54,058 nucleotides of DNA from an uncultured Bacillota bacterium (GTDB lineage Bacteria; Bacillota_I; Bacilli_A; RF39; UBA660), in contig CAMVLZ010000007.1 in NCBI GenBank assembly GCA_947168485.1, forward strand, positions 1-54,058, read 5' to 3'. The notes under the pieces are model-generated. The model was given only the letters and a program-made list of their open reading frames with translations. It was not told where the DNA came from and did no database searches. This document shows, in pieces, positions 29,305-38,702 of this stretch. Position 1 is the stretch's first letter; the number at the start of each line of letters is the position of its first letter. The position numbers were made by a program, and so were the translations under genes.

Positions 29305-30330
29305 TCAGCGTCTAAATAGACCAAATATTTTTTTGTCACCATCATTAGGTTTTTGAATAAGATTTATTCTTCCTAAAAAGTCTACAATGATTTCATTATT
29401 TTTTCTGTCATTTAATGGTGGTATATTATAAAATATTTTCAATCCTGATTCATATTCTAAATCATTAACATCTTTATTTGATAATAAACTTTTATTTAAT
29501 ATTACCATTTTATTTTTTAATTTCTCTAATATCAATCTATTCTTATCAATCATTTTATTCAATCGAACAATTGATGGTTCAACTAAATATATTATTGAAT
29601 TACACATAGATGTATCAGTACTTTTATTTAGATCAATTATAATGTATTTAGCATTAGTTTGACCTATAACTTGTCGTGCATTACTTGCACTTGTTGATAA
29701 CAAGTTTCTTTGTTTAAAGTACTTAAAATCACTCTTATCTAATTCTAGTCCTAATACTTTGTCTGAACCAAATATTCTTGATAGTTCTTTTACCATCATA
29801 TAAGTTAAAGTAGTTGCTCCAGCATGATCAGTAGCATTTCTTATACCAAAGACTACTGTAGTTGAACTTATTGTTTGAGCTTCAGTAGTAACTGGTTGGA
29901 CTGCTGCTGAAACTGTTACAGCTTCATTCGTTGATTCAGCTCCTGTACCTCCCATCTTTTGAATATGGGATACATCATTATATGTATTAGATTTTTTTAA
30001 TAAATATTTTATACCTTCTAAGTTAGTAGTAAAATTATAGATTCCAATAGATATTAAATTAGATAAGAAGTTTGCTTTACAAAAGTCACTTCCTTCTGGT
30101 AAAAATAATATTATTTTATCAGTTTCTAATCCATCAGCAAGTGCTTGAAAATTACGTATATCATTATTTCCATCTATTGCTGTAATATCAATAATCATCT
30201 TATTGTAGAAAAAATTTCTAAACATATCTACTATTTCTTTAGTGGAATAAGTTCCAGAGATATGTTTAATAATATCTATATCTAGGGATGATAATTCTTT
30301 ATCTAATGTATTTGTAATCAAAATATTCAT
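29305..30330 (-). CDS. TadZ/CpaE-like MinD-superfamily protein with degenerate P-loop
   Basis: N-terminal receiver-like region; VFGIRNATDHAGATTLTYMMVKELSRIFGSDKVLGLELDKSDF; gene order adjacent to Tad genes. Confidence 0.75.
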   Translation of the reverse strand: MNILITNTLDKELSSLDIDIIKHISGTYSTKEIVDMFRNFFYNKMIIDITAIDGNNDIRNFQALADGLETDKIILFLPEGSDFCKANFLSNLISIGIYNFTTNLEGIKYLLKKSNTYNDVSHIQKMGGTGAESTNEAVTVSAAVQPVTTEAQTISSTTVVFGIRNATDHAGATTLTYMMVKELSRIFGSDKVLGLELDKSDFKYFKQRNLLSTSASNARQVIGQTNAKYIIIDLNKSTDTSMCNSIIYLVEPSIVRLNKMIDKNRLILEKLKNKMVILNKSLLSNKDVNDLEYESGLKIFYNIPPLNDRKNNEIIVDFLGRINLIQKPNDGDKKIFGLFRR

Positions 30331-30352
30331 TATTTCATCCCCTTTTTATATT

Positions 30353-30841
30353 TTATGTTCTCTTCTTTATAGTTTTTGTTTCTCCTGTTACTTGAAATAT
30401 TGACATATGTGGCATCAAATTTCTTATAACTGGAATATCAATAGTTACTTGTGTTAATACTTGATAATAAGCTCTTGTATCTCCATCTGTTTGAGTACCT
30501 CCACTTTTACCAGTACCTTTTTCAACTATTTTTTCATTTATACAAAAACCTCTATCACTATTGCAACATACCTTCCCTGTTGCACAAAAATTACCTGGAT
30601 TAACTGCTATTCTAGTGTTATATCCTATATCATTCATGTAACTTAAGATTTTTTTTGTGCAAACGTTTGATGGATCGCTAGGAGAACAATTACCTTCATA
30701 TTGTTCAACTAAATCTATTATTCTATTTTTAACTTTGAAGGCTTTTACATAACTAACATTAAAAGCCATGTAACCTGAAACTAATACCATAAATACTGCA
30801 ATAATAACAATATTTACAGTACCTCCTATAGCATCTCTCAT
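30353..30841 (-). CDS. TadE-like pseudopilin, Cys-rich
   Basis: Short N-terminus then TM NIVIIAVFMVLVSGYMAFNVSYVKAFKVKNRII; six Cys; C-terminal VTIDIPVIRNLMPHMSIFQVTGETK. Confidence 0.65.
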   Translation of the reverse strand: MRDAIGGTVNIVIIAVFMVLVSGYMAFNVSYVKAFKVKNRIIDLVEQYEGNCSPSDPSNVCTKKILSYMNDIGYNTRIAVNPGNFCATGKVCCNSDRGFCINEKIVEKGTGKSGGTQTDGDTRAYYQVLTQVTIDIPVIRNLMPHMSIFQVTGETKTIKKRT

Positions 30842-30857
30842 TTAAGCCTCCTATAAA

Positions 30858-31007
30858 TTAATCTCCGTGACCAGTTATGCCTTCCCATTGCTTATTAATA
30901 TTAATTTTAATTTGTGGCCATAATACTGCAGTAAAGAATGCTATAACTAAACCAATTGCTATTAAAGTAATAACTGTTAAATTTAATTCTCCAGTAGCTG
31001 CTTTCAA
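30858..31007 (-). CDS. Flp-like Tad pilin (TTG start; not in ORF track)
   Basis: Minus-strand AGGAGG-8nt-TTG; MKAATGELNLTVITLIAIGLVIAFFTAVLWPQIKININKQWEGITGHGD*, 49 aa: short leader, G-E-type processing site, one TM; located between TadC and TadE-like genes. Confidence 0.8.
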   Translation of the reverse strand: MKAATGELNLTVITLIAIGLVIAFFTAVLWPQIKININKQWEGITGHGD

Positions 31008-31067
31008 TTTATTCACCTCCTTATTTTATTAATATAATTATATCAATTTATCTGATTTAATACAATC

Positions 31068-31868
31068 TTAAAAACTAAACATCATCATCATTGTCACTAA
31101 AATTAACAACATAACTGAAACTCCAGTAACAATTAACATTATCATAGTTTGACTTTCCATATGATTAAGTCTTTCTTTATATTTAGTTTCTCTTGCTTTA
31201 TTTTGTAATGATGAAATTGATCTAGAGAACATCATCAAACGTTCTTGTTTTTTCTCTTGACCACCTATACCTAAACGATATAGCAATCTCATCATTCTCA
31301 TTGAATCTCTAACAGGATATGTATTAGCAAATTCCATATATGGATCTACTGATGAATCTCCTGAATTAATTCTATCTATCATTCTTCTTAATCCTGGTTT
31401 AAATATATCTGGAGCATCTTCTATTGATTTACCTAGTGCTACAGGTACAGTATAGTGTTGGATTAAGATTTCTAAACTCTTTAAATAGTATGGCAACATT
31501 ATATCTATTTCATGTAAATGTCTCTTATAGAAACCTTTTAATGATATATATTGTTGTTTAAATATAAATACTGCTATAGCAGCTGAAAATACTATATTTA
31601 ATATTATATTTTGTCCTCCACCAATAGATAAGACTAATACAATAAGAAATGTTGCTATAGCTGTTGTACATCTTTTCATATAGATTTGATCTACATCTAG
31701 TTCATCTCCATATTTAGCATATAATAAGAATTCATAATCTTCTTCTTTAAAAACTTCTAAGTATTTTTCATTATCAGCAATAAACTTTTCTTTATCTATA
31801 GTATTATTATAGAAAAAGATATACATAAGTATTGCTCCTATTATTAGTATCTCCATATTACTCAGCAC
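31068..31868 (-). CDS. TadC-like (GspF-type) membrane protein
   Basis: Membrane protein with KRHLHEIDIMLPYYLKSLEILIQHYTVPVALGKSIEDAP... and C-terminal TMs; paired with a TadB-like gene. Confidence 0.78.
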   Translation of the reverse strand: MLSNMEILIIGAILMYIFFYNNTIDKEKFIADNEKYLEVFKEEDYEFLLYAKYGDELDVDQIYMKRCTTAIATFLIVLVLSIGGGQNIILNIVFSAAIAVFIFKQQYISLKGFYKRHLHEIDIMLPYYLKSLEILIQHYTVPVALGKSIEDAPDIFKPGLRRMIDRINSGDSSVDPYMEFANTYPVRDSMRMMRLLYRLGIGGQEKKQERLMMFSRSISSLQNKARETKYKERLNHMESQTMIMLIVTGVSVMLLILVTMMMMFSF

Positions 31869-32766
31869 CTACATTCTCATTATAATATTTTTCTCCTTTT
31901 AGTAAGAAGTAAGTATTGATTATTAATACTCCATGTAATATTAAATCTATATACCATAATTGTAATAATTTAATGTAAGTTTCTCTTCCTACTAAGTATT
32001 GGACTAACATAACTAATAGGTATAACATTATACCGAATTGTAAGAAGTTTCTATGGAAAGATGCTCTTTCAATTCTATCTCGATATACACTTTCTATTAA
32101 CATATCTATATCCATTTGCATGTTATCTAAAGAATCAGCTGAGTTTCTTGCTCCTTCTTTAGTAATTTGTAAGAATAATTGGTGCATATTCTTAACAATA
32201 TAATATGGATATAGTTGAGTCATATAAGCAAGTGCTTCATCGATAGTACCATTATCATATGATAAATCTATCATATGCTGTACATCTGATTTTACAGGGT
32301 CTTCTAATAATCCTGAATTTAATACACCTTCTAATGATTTAACAAAAGATTGTGTAGTAGCAAATTCCATAATTACGTTAGATGTATATACTTGTATTTG
32401 CTCAAATATGAATTCTGAATATATTTTTTTTGATCTTAAATAAGAAAGATAAGGAACTATGAATGAAGAAATAATTACATAAACTATACTTATAGCTAAA
32501 TTATAGAAGTATAAATATGTAATGATTCCAGCAAAACCACCTATTGCAACTAATTGAATAGTATATTGACGTGGTGTATAATCTTGCCCTAGTTCTTTTG
32601 TTTTTTCTCTAACTGCTCTAAATGAATATGGAGTAATTTTATCCATAACTCCTGCTAAACCTTCAGAGAAAAATTTACTAACATTTTGTCCTTGGTATAC
32701 TCTATATAAATATATTCCAACAACTATTACAATAATTAGTAAAAGTTCTTCTATATACATATGCAT
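31858..32766 (-). CDS. TadB-like (GspF-type) membrane protein
   Basis: IYSEFIFEQIQVYTSNVIMEFATTQSFVKSLEGVLNSGLLEDPVKSDVQHMIDLSYDNGTIDEALAYM; overlaps tadC start by 11 nt. Confidence 0.78.
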   Translation of the reverse strand: MHMYIEELLLIIVIVVGIYLYRVYQGQNVSKFFSEGLAGVMDKITPYSFRAVREKTKELGQDYTPRQYTIQLVAIGGFAGIITYLYFYNLAISIVYVIISSFIVPYLSYLRSKKIYSEFIFEQIQVYTSNVIMEFATTQSFVKSLEGVLNSGLLEDPVKSDVQHMIDLSYDNGTIDEALAYMTQLYPYYIVKNMHQLFLQITKEGARNSADSLDNMQMDIDMLIESVYRDRIERASFHRNFLQFGIMLYLLVMLVQYLVGRETYIKLLQLWYIDLILHGVLIINTYFLLKGEKYYNENVGAE

Positions 32767-32778
32767 TCCCCTTTCTTA

Positions 32779-34140
32779 TTAATTTAATTTTTCTAATTGA
32801 GGTGCAGCTTGTGTTTGCACTGGTTGTACCGCAGGTGGTGTTTGAACAACTGCAGGTACTGCTTGAATCACAGGTGTTGGACTCTCAGCAACTTGTGGTT
32901 GAGGTTGAACTACTTGTTGTGGAGCAGCTTGAGCTGCTTCTGCTGGTACTTCTTTTTGTTCAGTTTCTTGAGGTGTAACTTGCTTTTGTTCTTGTTCTTG
33001 TGATTCTTCTTTTGGTTGATCATCTTTAAATTCACTACCATCATGAAATTCCTCAAAATGATGTTCTTTATAAGGCATTTCTTCAGGTAAATGAGCAATT
33101 ATATCTGAAATATCAATATTTTGATTTTCAATATACTCTATTAAGTGATCACTTGGTCTTATCATTATTCCATTATCATCTTGTGTCTTTCTATATATAG
33201 TTCTTGATTTAGGTTCATTATTATCATCTACATAGAACTCAGTAACTTCATCTATTTCACGATGGAATTTACCATATTTTTTACTATAAAACGCTTTAAT
33301 ATGAATACCTAATTGGATATAACGATAAATTGTATTTAAGAATTGTCCAACTTCTAAATCTGTCTCCATCAATGAATAAAGACGATATGGTATAGAAGCT
33401 GCTTTATCAGCATGGATTGTTGATAAGATATTGTGTCCTGAAGATATTGAGTTACGTACAGCAGAAACAGCTTCTGCAGAACGAACCTCTGATAGTAAAA
33501 TCCATTTTGGATTTTGACGCATGCAGGTAACTAATACATCAGTATATGATGCAACATTATTAGTTTTCATTGCAACTATATCTCTTTGTGGGAATATCTT
33601 ATCTAAGTGCAATTCTAATGTATCTTCAATAGTTATTATTTTTTCTTTTGGATCAGTATGAGATGCTAAATATTTAACAAACTCTGTTTTACCTGAACCA
33701 GTTTCTCCAGCAACCATAATATTACAGTGACCTAAAACACATTTCATTAGGAAGTCATGAATATCATTAGTAAAATAATCATCTTGAAGTAATTTTTCTT
33801 TCTTCAATCTAATCTTAGCTGGAGTTTTACGTATAACTAATGCAATTCCATTTGTAGCAATTGATGAATGTACAAAGTTAAGACGTAATTCAGCAGATTC
33901 AGCATCTAAAAAAGGTTTAGCATTGTTAAATGTTGTTCCCATAACATTTGAACATTGAAATGCTAAACGTTCAACAAATTCAGGTGTAGCACCTTCTATT
34001 TGTACATGCATTGATCCTTGTTGTAATGAACGAATCCATATTTGACCACCATTACAATAAGAGATATCTGTAATATCATCATTTTCTAATAATGGTTTAA
34101 AAGGACCAAAGTCTAATTTGTCAAATATGCTTTCATTCAT
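32779..34140 (-). CDS. TadA/CpaF/VirB11-family secretion ATPase with P/Q-rich C-terminal tail
   Basis: NIMVAGETGSGKTEFVKYLASHTDPKEKIITIEDTLELHL, RQNPKWILLSEVRSAEAVSAVRNSISSGHNILSTIHAD. Confidence 0.93.
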   Translation of the reverse strand: MNESIFDKLDFGPFKPLLENDDITDISYCNGGQIWIRSLQQGSMHVQIEGATPEFVERLAFQCSNVMGTTFNNAKPFLDAESAELRLNFVHSSIATNGIALVIRKTPAKIRLKKEKLLQDDYFTNDIHDFLMKCVLGHCNIMVAGETGSGKTEFVKYLASHTDPKEKIITIEDTLELHLDKIFPQRDIVAMKTNNVASYTDVLVTCMRQNPKWILLSEVRSAEAVSAVRNSISSGHNILSTIHADKAASIPYRLYSLMETDLEVGQFLNTIYRYIQLGIHIKAFYSKKYGKFHREIDEVTEFYVDDNNEPKSRTIYRKTQDDNGIMIRPSDHLIEYIENQNIDISDIIAHLPEEMPYKEHHFEEFHDGSEFKDDQPKEESQEQEQKQVTPQETEQKEVPAEAAQAAPQQVVQPQPQVAESPTPVIQAVPAVVQTPPAVQPVQTQAAPQLEKLN

Positions 34141-34173
34141 CGTTTCACTTCCCTTTTTTATTCATTTATTATT

Positions 34174-34965
34174 CTATTCTTCATCTTCATCAATAATGCT
34201 TCCTGAATTAGTAACACTATCGATAAATTTAACTAATTTTTGACTTGATATCTTAATTCCTTCTGGAGTCTCTTCTTGTGAGTTATTTGTAGGAACAGGT
34301 ATAACTTCAGATCTATAACTATCTAATGATTCTGCTTTTTTCAATATGTTGAAATAATTTTGAGGTACTGCAAAAATCATCATAGTTGGTTTTTTCTCTT
34401 CATCTGTATCAGAGAAAACTGATTTACCATTATCATCTTTAACTGCTAAGACTTTAATGTTTTCTATTAATCTACCTACATACATTTGACTACTAGATTT
34501 CTCATCTTTAGAAATTTTTAGGTAAATATCAATATAATTTCCTGGATATATAGAGTTACCATATGTAGTATTTGTATCAACTTTCATATTGTATAATACA
34601 TATCCTTTTTCATATGACATTAAATCTCCAGCAGGTAAGTTTTCTTTTTCAACTACTGTTCTTTCAAAGAATAAACTTCCTTTAGGAATAACTGTATCAG
34701 CATTTGAATACTTATCAATAACTTGACCAGCTTCAGTAAGAACCCCGTCAGTAATCATATTTGGGGAAACTTTCATACTTCCTACCATATCTTCAGTAAT
34801 TTGTGTACCAGGTCCAATTTGCTTAATTGCATAAGGTACAGTTACTGGATTTGTAGCTTGATTTACACGCCAGTTATAAGCAAAATATAGTACTGCAATA
34901 ACTATTACTAGTCCAATGACAGTTACTGTATTTTTATTAGCCAATATTTTTTTAATACCGTTCAT
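34174..34965 (-). CDS. CpaB/RcpC-like SAF-domain protein
   Basis: TM then VPYAIKQIGPGTQITEDMVGSMKV...VIPKGSLFFERTVV...GNSIYPGNYIDIYLKIS (SAF domain). Confidence 0.8.
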   Translation of the reverse strand: MNGIKKILANKNTVTVIGLVIVIAVLYFAYNWRVNQATNPVTVPYAIKQIGPGTQITEDMVGSMKVSPNMITDGVLTEAGQVIDKYSNADTVIPKGSLFFERTVVEKENLPAGDLMSYEKGYVLYNMKVDTNTTYGNSIYPGNYIDIYLKISKDEKSSSQMYVGRLIENIKVLAVKDDNGKSVFSDTDEEKKPTMMIFAVPQNYFNILKKAESLDSYRSEVIPVPTNNSQEETPEGIKISSQKLVKFIDSVTNSGSIIDEDEE

Positions 34966-34979
34966 TCTTTTTCCCCTTT

Positions 34980-35495
34980 CTATTTAACTTTAGCATCTAA
35001 AATTATTTGATTACCATTTGCATTAACAGGTTTCCCAATAAAACTATGAGGGTTATTGTACTCAAATTTTAATGAAGGTGATTTAGCATTTCTAGTTTCA
35101 ACAAGTTGACTAATTGATGTAGTAATATCAGAATGCTCAGCTTCATCAGTTCCTGCTTTTACACCTAGTATTGTTGTAGAATCTACTTTTATATTTACCA
35201 TTGGAGGTACTTCATTTAATCCGTAGAATCCTATTTTATATTCTCTATTATCTGCTACATTGCTAGCAAATCTTTTTATAAATGTTTCCATAAATATTTC
35301 TTTATCAATTCTTGGAATTCCATGAATAGATGTGAAGGTCTCATCCAAGGCCTCTGTCATAGCGGCCTCGGATGTTTCCTTTACTAAATAATAATCTACT
35401 TCACTTCCTGTTGAATAATTTGAAATAACATTAATAATCAATAGTGCTAGTGAGCCTAATAATATAATTCCAACTCCTAAAATACTCTTGTTCAT
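34980..35495 (-). CDS. Single-TM pseudopilin-like hypothetical protein
   Basis: N-terminal KSILGVGIILLGSLALLIINVISNY TM followed by an extracellular domain; position within the Tad block. Confidence 0.5.
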   Translation of the reverse strand: MNKSILGVGIILLGSLALLIINVISNYSTGSEVDYYLVKETSEAAMTEALDETFTSIHGIPRIDKEIFMETFIKRFASNVADNREYKIGFYGLNEVPPMVNIKVDSTTILGVKAGTDEAEHSDITTSISQLVETRNAKSPSLKFEYNNPHSFIGKPVNANGNQIILDAKVK

Positions 35496-35498
35496 ATA

Positions 35499-38400
35499 TT
35501 ACTTACCTCCTATTACTTTACATGTGCTGTTATTACATTGTGTAAATTTCTTAGTTGTTCCTCTTAATTTTCTTAAGAAAGAACTTGTATAGTGAGAAAC
35601 ACCATTTTCATATTTAATCTTTTCTTCGTTAATTGTGTAATCTTTTTCATTTCTTAAACTACGTAATGTATTAGTATCTAATATGAATTCGAAGTCTAAG
35701 TTCTTTGCACTAAATTGATCTGTTGTTTGAATATGTTTTAATAATGTCTCTGGATTTTGGTTATATCCTCCAACTACATCATTAAATCCATTTAATTTAG
35801 CATCTGCAGTCCAGTTAAATCCAATTTGTCTAGTATTCTTATATTGTACTCTCTTAGAAGTAGAAGCGTTTTGTAAGAACGGATCTGCTGTATCTACACT
35901 TCTTATGTCACCTTCACCACTTCCTCCACAGTTTGGTGGGCATTCAGTAGTTGTTGGTGGGTCACCAGGTACATCTGGTCCATCTGGTACATTCAATGCA
36001 TAGAAGCATGATATCTTAAATGTCCATCTAAATAATCCAAATGTTCTTGCTTCACCATAGATATTATATCCTTCATATGAAGTCTTTGTAACTGATGGTT
36101 TGTCATAAGCTTGTCCACCAAATTTCCAAGCTCCTTGTGGTTTATAGTTATTAGCTAAAGCACTGATATAATTACGTGCCCATTCACCATTTGTAGTTGA
36201 TAGACTAGTTGGAATACATACTTTTCCTGGAACAAAATGATATCTTGTACCTGGGTTGTTTCCATATTTTCTTGAATTTCCTTTTGTTGGTAACCAAGTA
36301 CCTGGGAAAGTCCATTCAGTTAAATACCATCTTCTAGTAGAAGCATCTGCATAACATCCACCATATCTAATAATAACTTCTGGTGTTCTATTTAATGCTG
36401 GATTAGATTTATCTTCACTATATACTCTATCTTTATCTTTAGTTAATGGGAATTGAACTTCTGTTACTTCTGTTTCTCCTTGTTTCTTATACTTAAAGTT
36501 AATTGTATAAGTAGCTTGAGTTTGTGTACAAGAAGTTTTTCCTACACATTTCTTATCTACTTGATCTTTGAATAATTTTACATTGTTTTTATAATCTGCA
36601 ACTTTTAGATCATCAACTGTACATATTTGTTCAGCAACATATTTTTGTTGTGCTTTATTCCATACATACATCTTAGGACATCTATATTTCTTTTGAGCAA
36701 AGTGATTAGATACATTGTAATTGAAATATACATAGAATTTTTGATCCTTACCCTTACATTTTACAGTGTACCAATGACAATTATCTCCACATTGTCTACC
36801 ATTGTATTGTGCTCTAATGAATCCTCTTCCATTGTCATCAGATGCATATCTATAGTTAAACCATTTTGTATTATAATGTGCGAAATAATACCAAATTCCG
36901 ATATGACCAGTTCCTGCAGCATGTTTTGTAGAGCCTTTTGTTCCTATTCCACCATTATTATTGATATATGCTTTAGTATTAGTACCTTTTGTTGTACACC
37001 AATCATATCCACTTGATCCATAATAATGTTGACCAGGTAAACATTTTTTACCTAAAGTATCTGTTTCATTACCATTTTTATCATTATAATAATATTTCCA
37101 AATTTTTATATTTTTTCTTTCAGAATCTTTAATATTTTTTAATATTGGTGCATCAGAATTATTATATGCTACTTGCTCTTGTAATGTAGAACCAGAATTT
37201 GATTCTCCATATACTTCATCATAACATTTATTACTACAACTTTCTGTATATTTTCCACCATCACATTCATTAACACAAGCATCAAAATCATCATTAGGTC
37301 CAGCTTGTCTTAATCCGTGTCCACATATAGGTGCTAAATAACATGTTTTGATTTTGCTTGGTTTAGTAGGTTTTTGTACATCTTTATCAGGGTTAGCTGT
37401 ACAATTTGTAACACTACTTACTTTCATTCTATATTCAAAACACATTCCTGCATCTACTTGAACAGGTGGACCATATTCAACTTTAACAATTTCTGTACAT
37501 GTTTTTTTACATTTGAATGATGCGTCTTCTTTAACAACTGTTCTTGTTTTTTTCTTTTTTATTTTCATTAGGTAATGGTACTTATAGTATATAGAGATTT
37601 TATCAGTATGTTGCCAATATCCTCTATAATACTTAGTGTTGTTTGAATCATAATAATATTGAGTGATTTTACCAGTTTCTGAATCAATTAATGATTGTCT
37701 ATTATATTTTTCTATTGCTTCTATATCAGCACTAGTTAATTTATAATTACAACCCATTGCTATACTTTTACTTTTACCAAATTTATCTTTATCTTTTTTC
37801 TGTGCAGCTTCTTTAGTTTCTCCAGTAAAATATAGTGTGTAAGTTGAATTTTTCTTTGTACTTAATTCACCTTTTTTATCTGCTTTTGGTTCATTTGGAT
37901 GTGCTGCATAAAATGCATTTTGATATGTTTGGAAATTTTGTTTATTTCCTAAACTTCCAACTGTTTCCCATCCTTCACCTTTTGCTGATGATAAAATTGA
38001 AGGGTCAGTTTGTTGAAATTCTTGTGGATCATCTGCTTCAGCTGTCATTGTTGCATTATATGATTCAATACTACTTGAATCAAAAGTCGTTGTTCCTGTT
38101 AGCTGTAAATTTTCACCATCTAATGATGCTGATTCTGATGCTCCTGCATTTCCATTATCTTCAAGATCATCTATATTGTACACTATATAGTTTTTATCTT
38201 TACTACATACTGTGTTGCCATAAACAATATCTTTAGCAGGATAAAGTTTAATTTTATTTCCACTTGGATAAATTCTCATAGGGTGATCTTTTCCTTTATC
38301 ATCTTTTGAGCCTTTATAACAAGTATATGTATCATTCTTTTTAACTCCTTTTAATTTAACAACAAATTTATTTCCACCTGCCCAAGTAAAATGATTGTTT

Positions 38401-38702
38401 ATACGTTTTTGAGGAGCACATCCCATAACTAAATGATTATCTTCATTGTAATACATTCCAATATAGAAATCTCCAAGGATGTCCTTACATTTATTATCTT
38501 GGCCATGCACTGTATAATAGTTGGCTACTATTTGGTCTGCTGCTACTTTCTTTGCAGTTGACTTTGTAGATAGAACATATTTATTTTGTTCTTTTTGCCA
38601 ATAAAATACCCCTACGAATGCAATAATAATAAGAACTAAAAATATTCCAAATAATTTATTGCTTCTTTTCTTTTTCTTATTAGACTTCATTTTCTCCATC
38701 AC
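35499..38702 (-). CDS. Large Cys-rich exported/surface protein
   Basis: 1067 aa, N-terminal signal-anchor KKKKRSNKLFGIFLVLIIIAFVGVFYW, about 30 Cys, Tyr/Asn/Lys-rich; between sortase and Tad genes. Confidence 0.8.
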   Translation of the reverse strand: MMEKMKSNKKKKRSNKLFGIFLVLIIIAFVGVFYWQKEQNKYVLSTKSTAKKVAADQIVANYYTVHGQDNKCKDILGDFYIGMYYNEDNHLVMGCAPQKRINNHFTWAGGNKFVVKLKGVKKNDTYTCYKGSKDDKGKDHPMRIYPSGNKIKLYPAKDIVYGNTVCSKDKNYIVYNIDDLEDNGNAGASESASLDGENLQLTGTTTFDSSSIESYNATMTAEADDPQEFQQTDPSILSSAKGEGWETVGSLGNKQNFQTYQNAFYAAHPNEPKADKKGELSTKKNSTYTLYFTGETKEAAQKKDKDKFGKSKSIAMGCNYKLTSADIEAIEKYNRQSLIDSETGKITQYYYDSNNTKYYRGYWQHTDKISIYYKYHYLMKIKKKKTRTVVKEDASFKCKKTCTEIVKVEYGPPVQVDAGMCFEYRMKVSSVTNCTANPDKDVQKPTKPSKIKTCYLAPICGHGLRQAGPNDDFDACVNECDGGKYTESCSNKCYDEVYGESNSGSTLQEQVAYNNSDAPILKNIKDSERKNIKIWKYYYNDKNGNETDTLGKKCLPGQHYYGSSGYDWCTTKGTNTKAYINNNGGIGTKGSTKHAAGTGHIGIWYYFAHYNTKWFNYRYASDDNGRGFIRAQYNGRQCGDNCHWYTVKCKGKDQKFYVYFNYNVSNHFAQKKYRCPKMYVWNKAQQKYVAEQICTVDDLKVADYKNNVKLFKDQVDKKCVGKTSCTQTQATYTINFKYKKQGETEVTEVQFPLTKDKDRVYSEDKSNPALNRTPEVIIRYGGCYADASTRRWYLTEWTFPGTWLPTKGNSRKYGNNPGTRYHFVPGKVCIPTSLSTTNGEWARNYISALANNYKPQGAWKFGGQAYDKPSVTKTSYEGYNIYGEARTFGLFRWTFKISCFYALNVPDGPDVPGDPPTTTECPPNCGGSGEGDIRSVDTADPFLQNASTSKRVQYKNTRQIGFNWTADAKLNGFNDVVGGYNQNPETLLKHIQTTDQFSAKNLDFEFILDTNTLRSLRNEKDYTINEEKIKYENGVSHYTSSFLRKLRGTTKKFTQCNNSTCKVIGGK

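Noticed and set aside
32910-33098. Minus-strand ORF of 62 aa inside the tadA tail
   Set aside because: Frame-shifted reading of the P/Q-rich low-complexity region.
36627-38236. Plus-strand ORFs 36627-37016 and 37835-38236
   Set aside because: Antisense shadows of the 1067-aa Cys-rich gene; low-complexity Leu/Ile/His composition, no start context.
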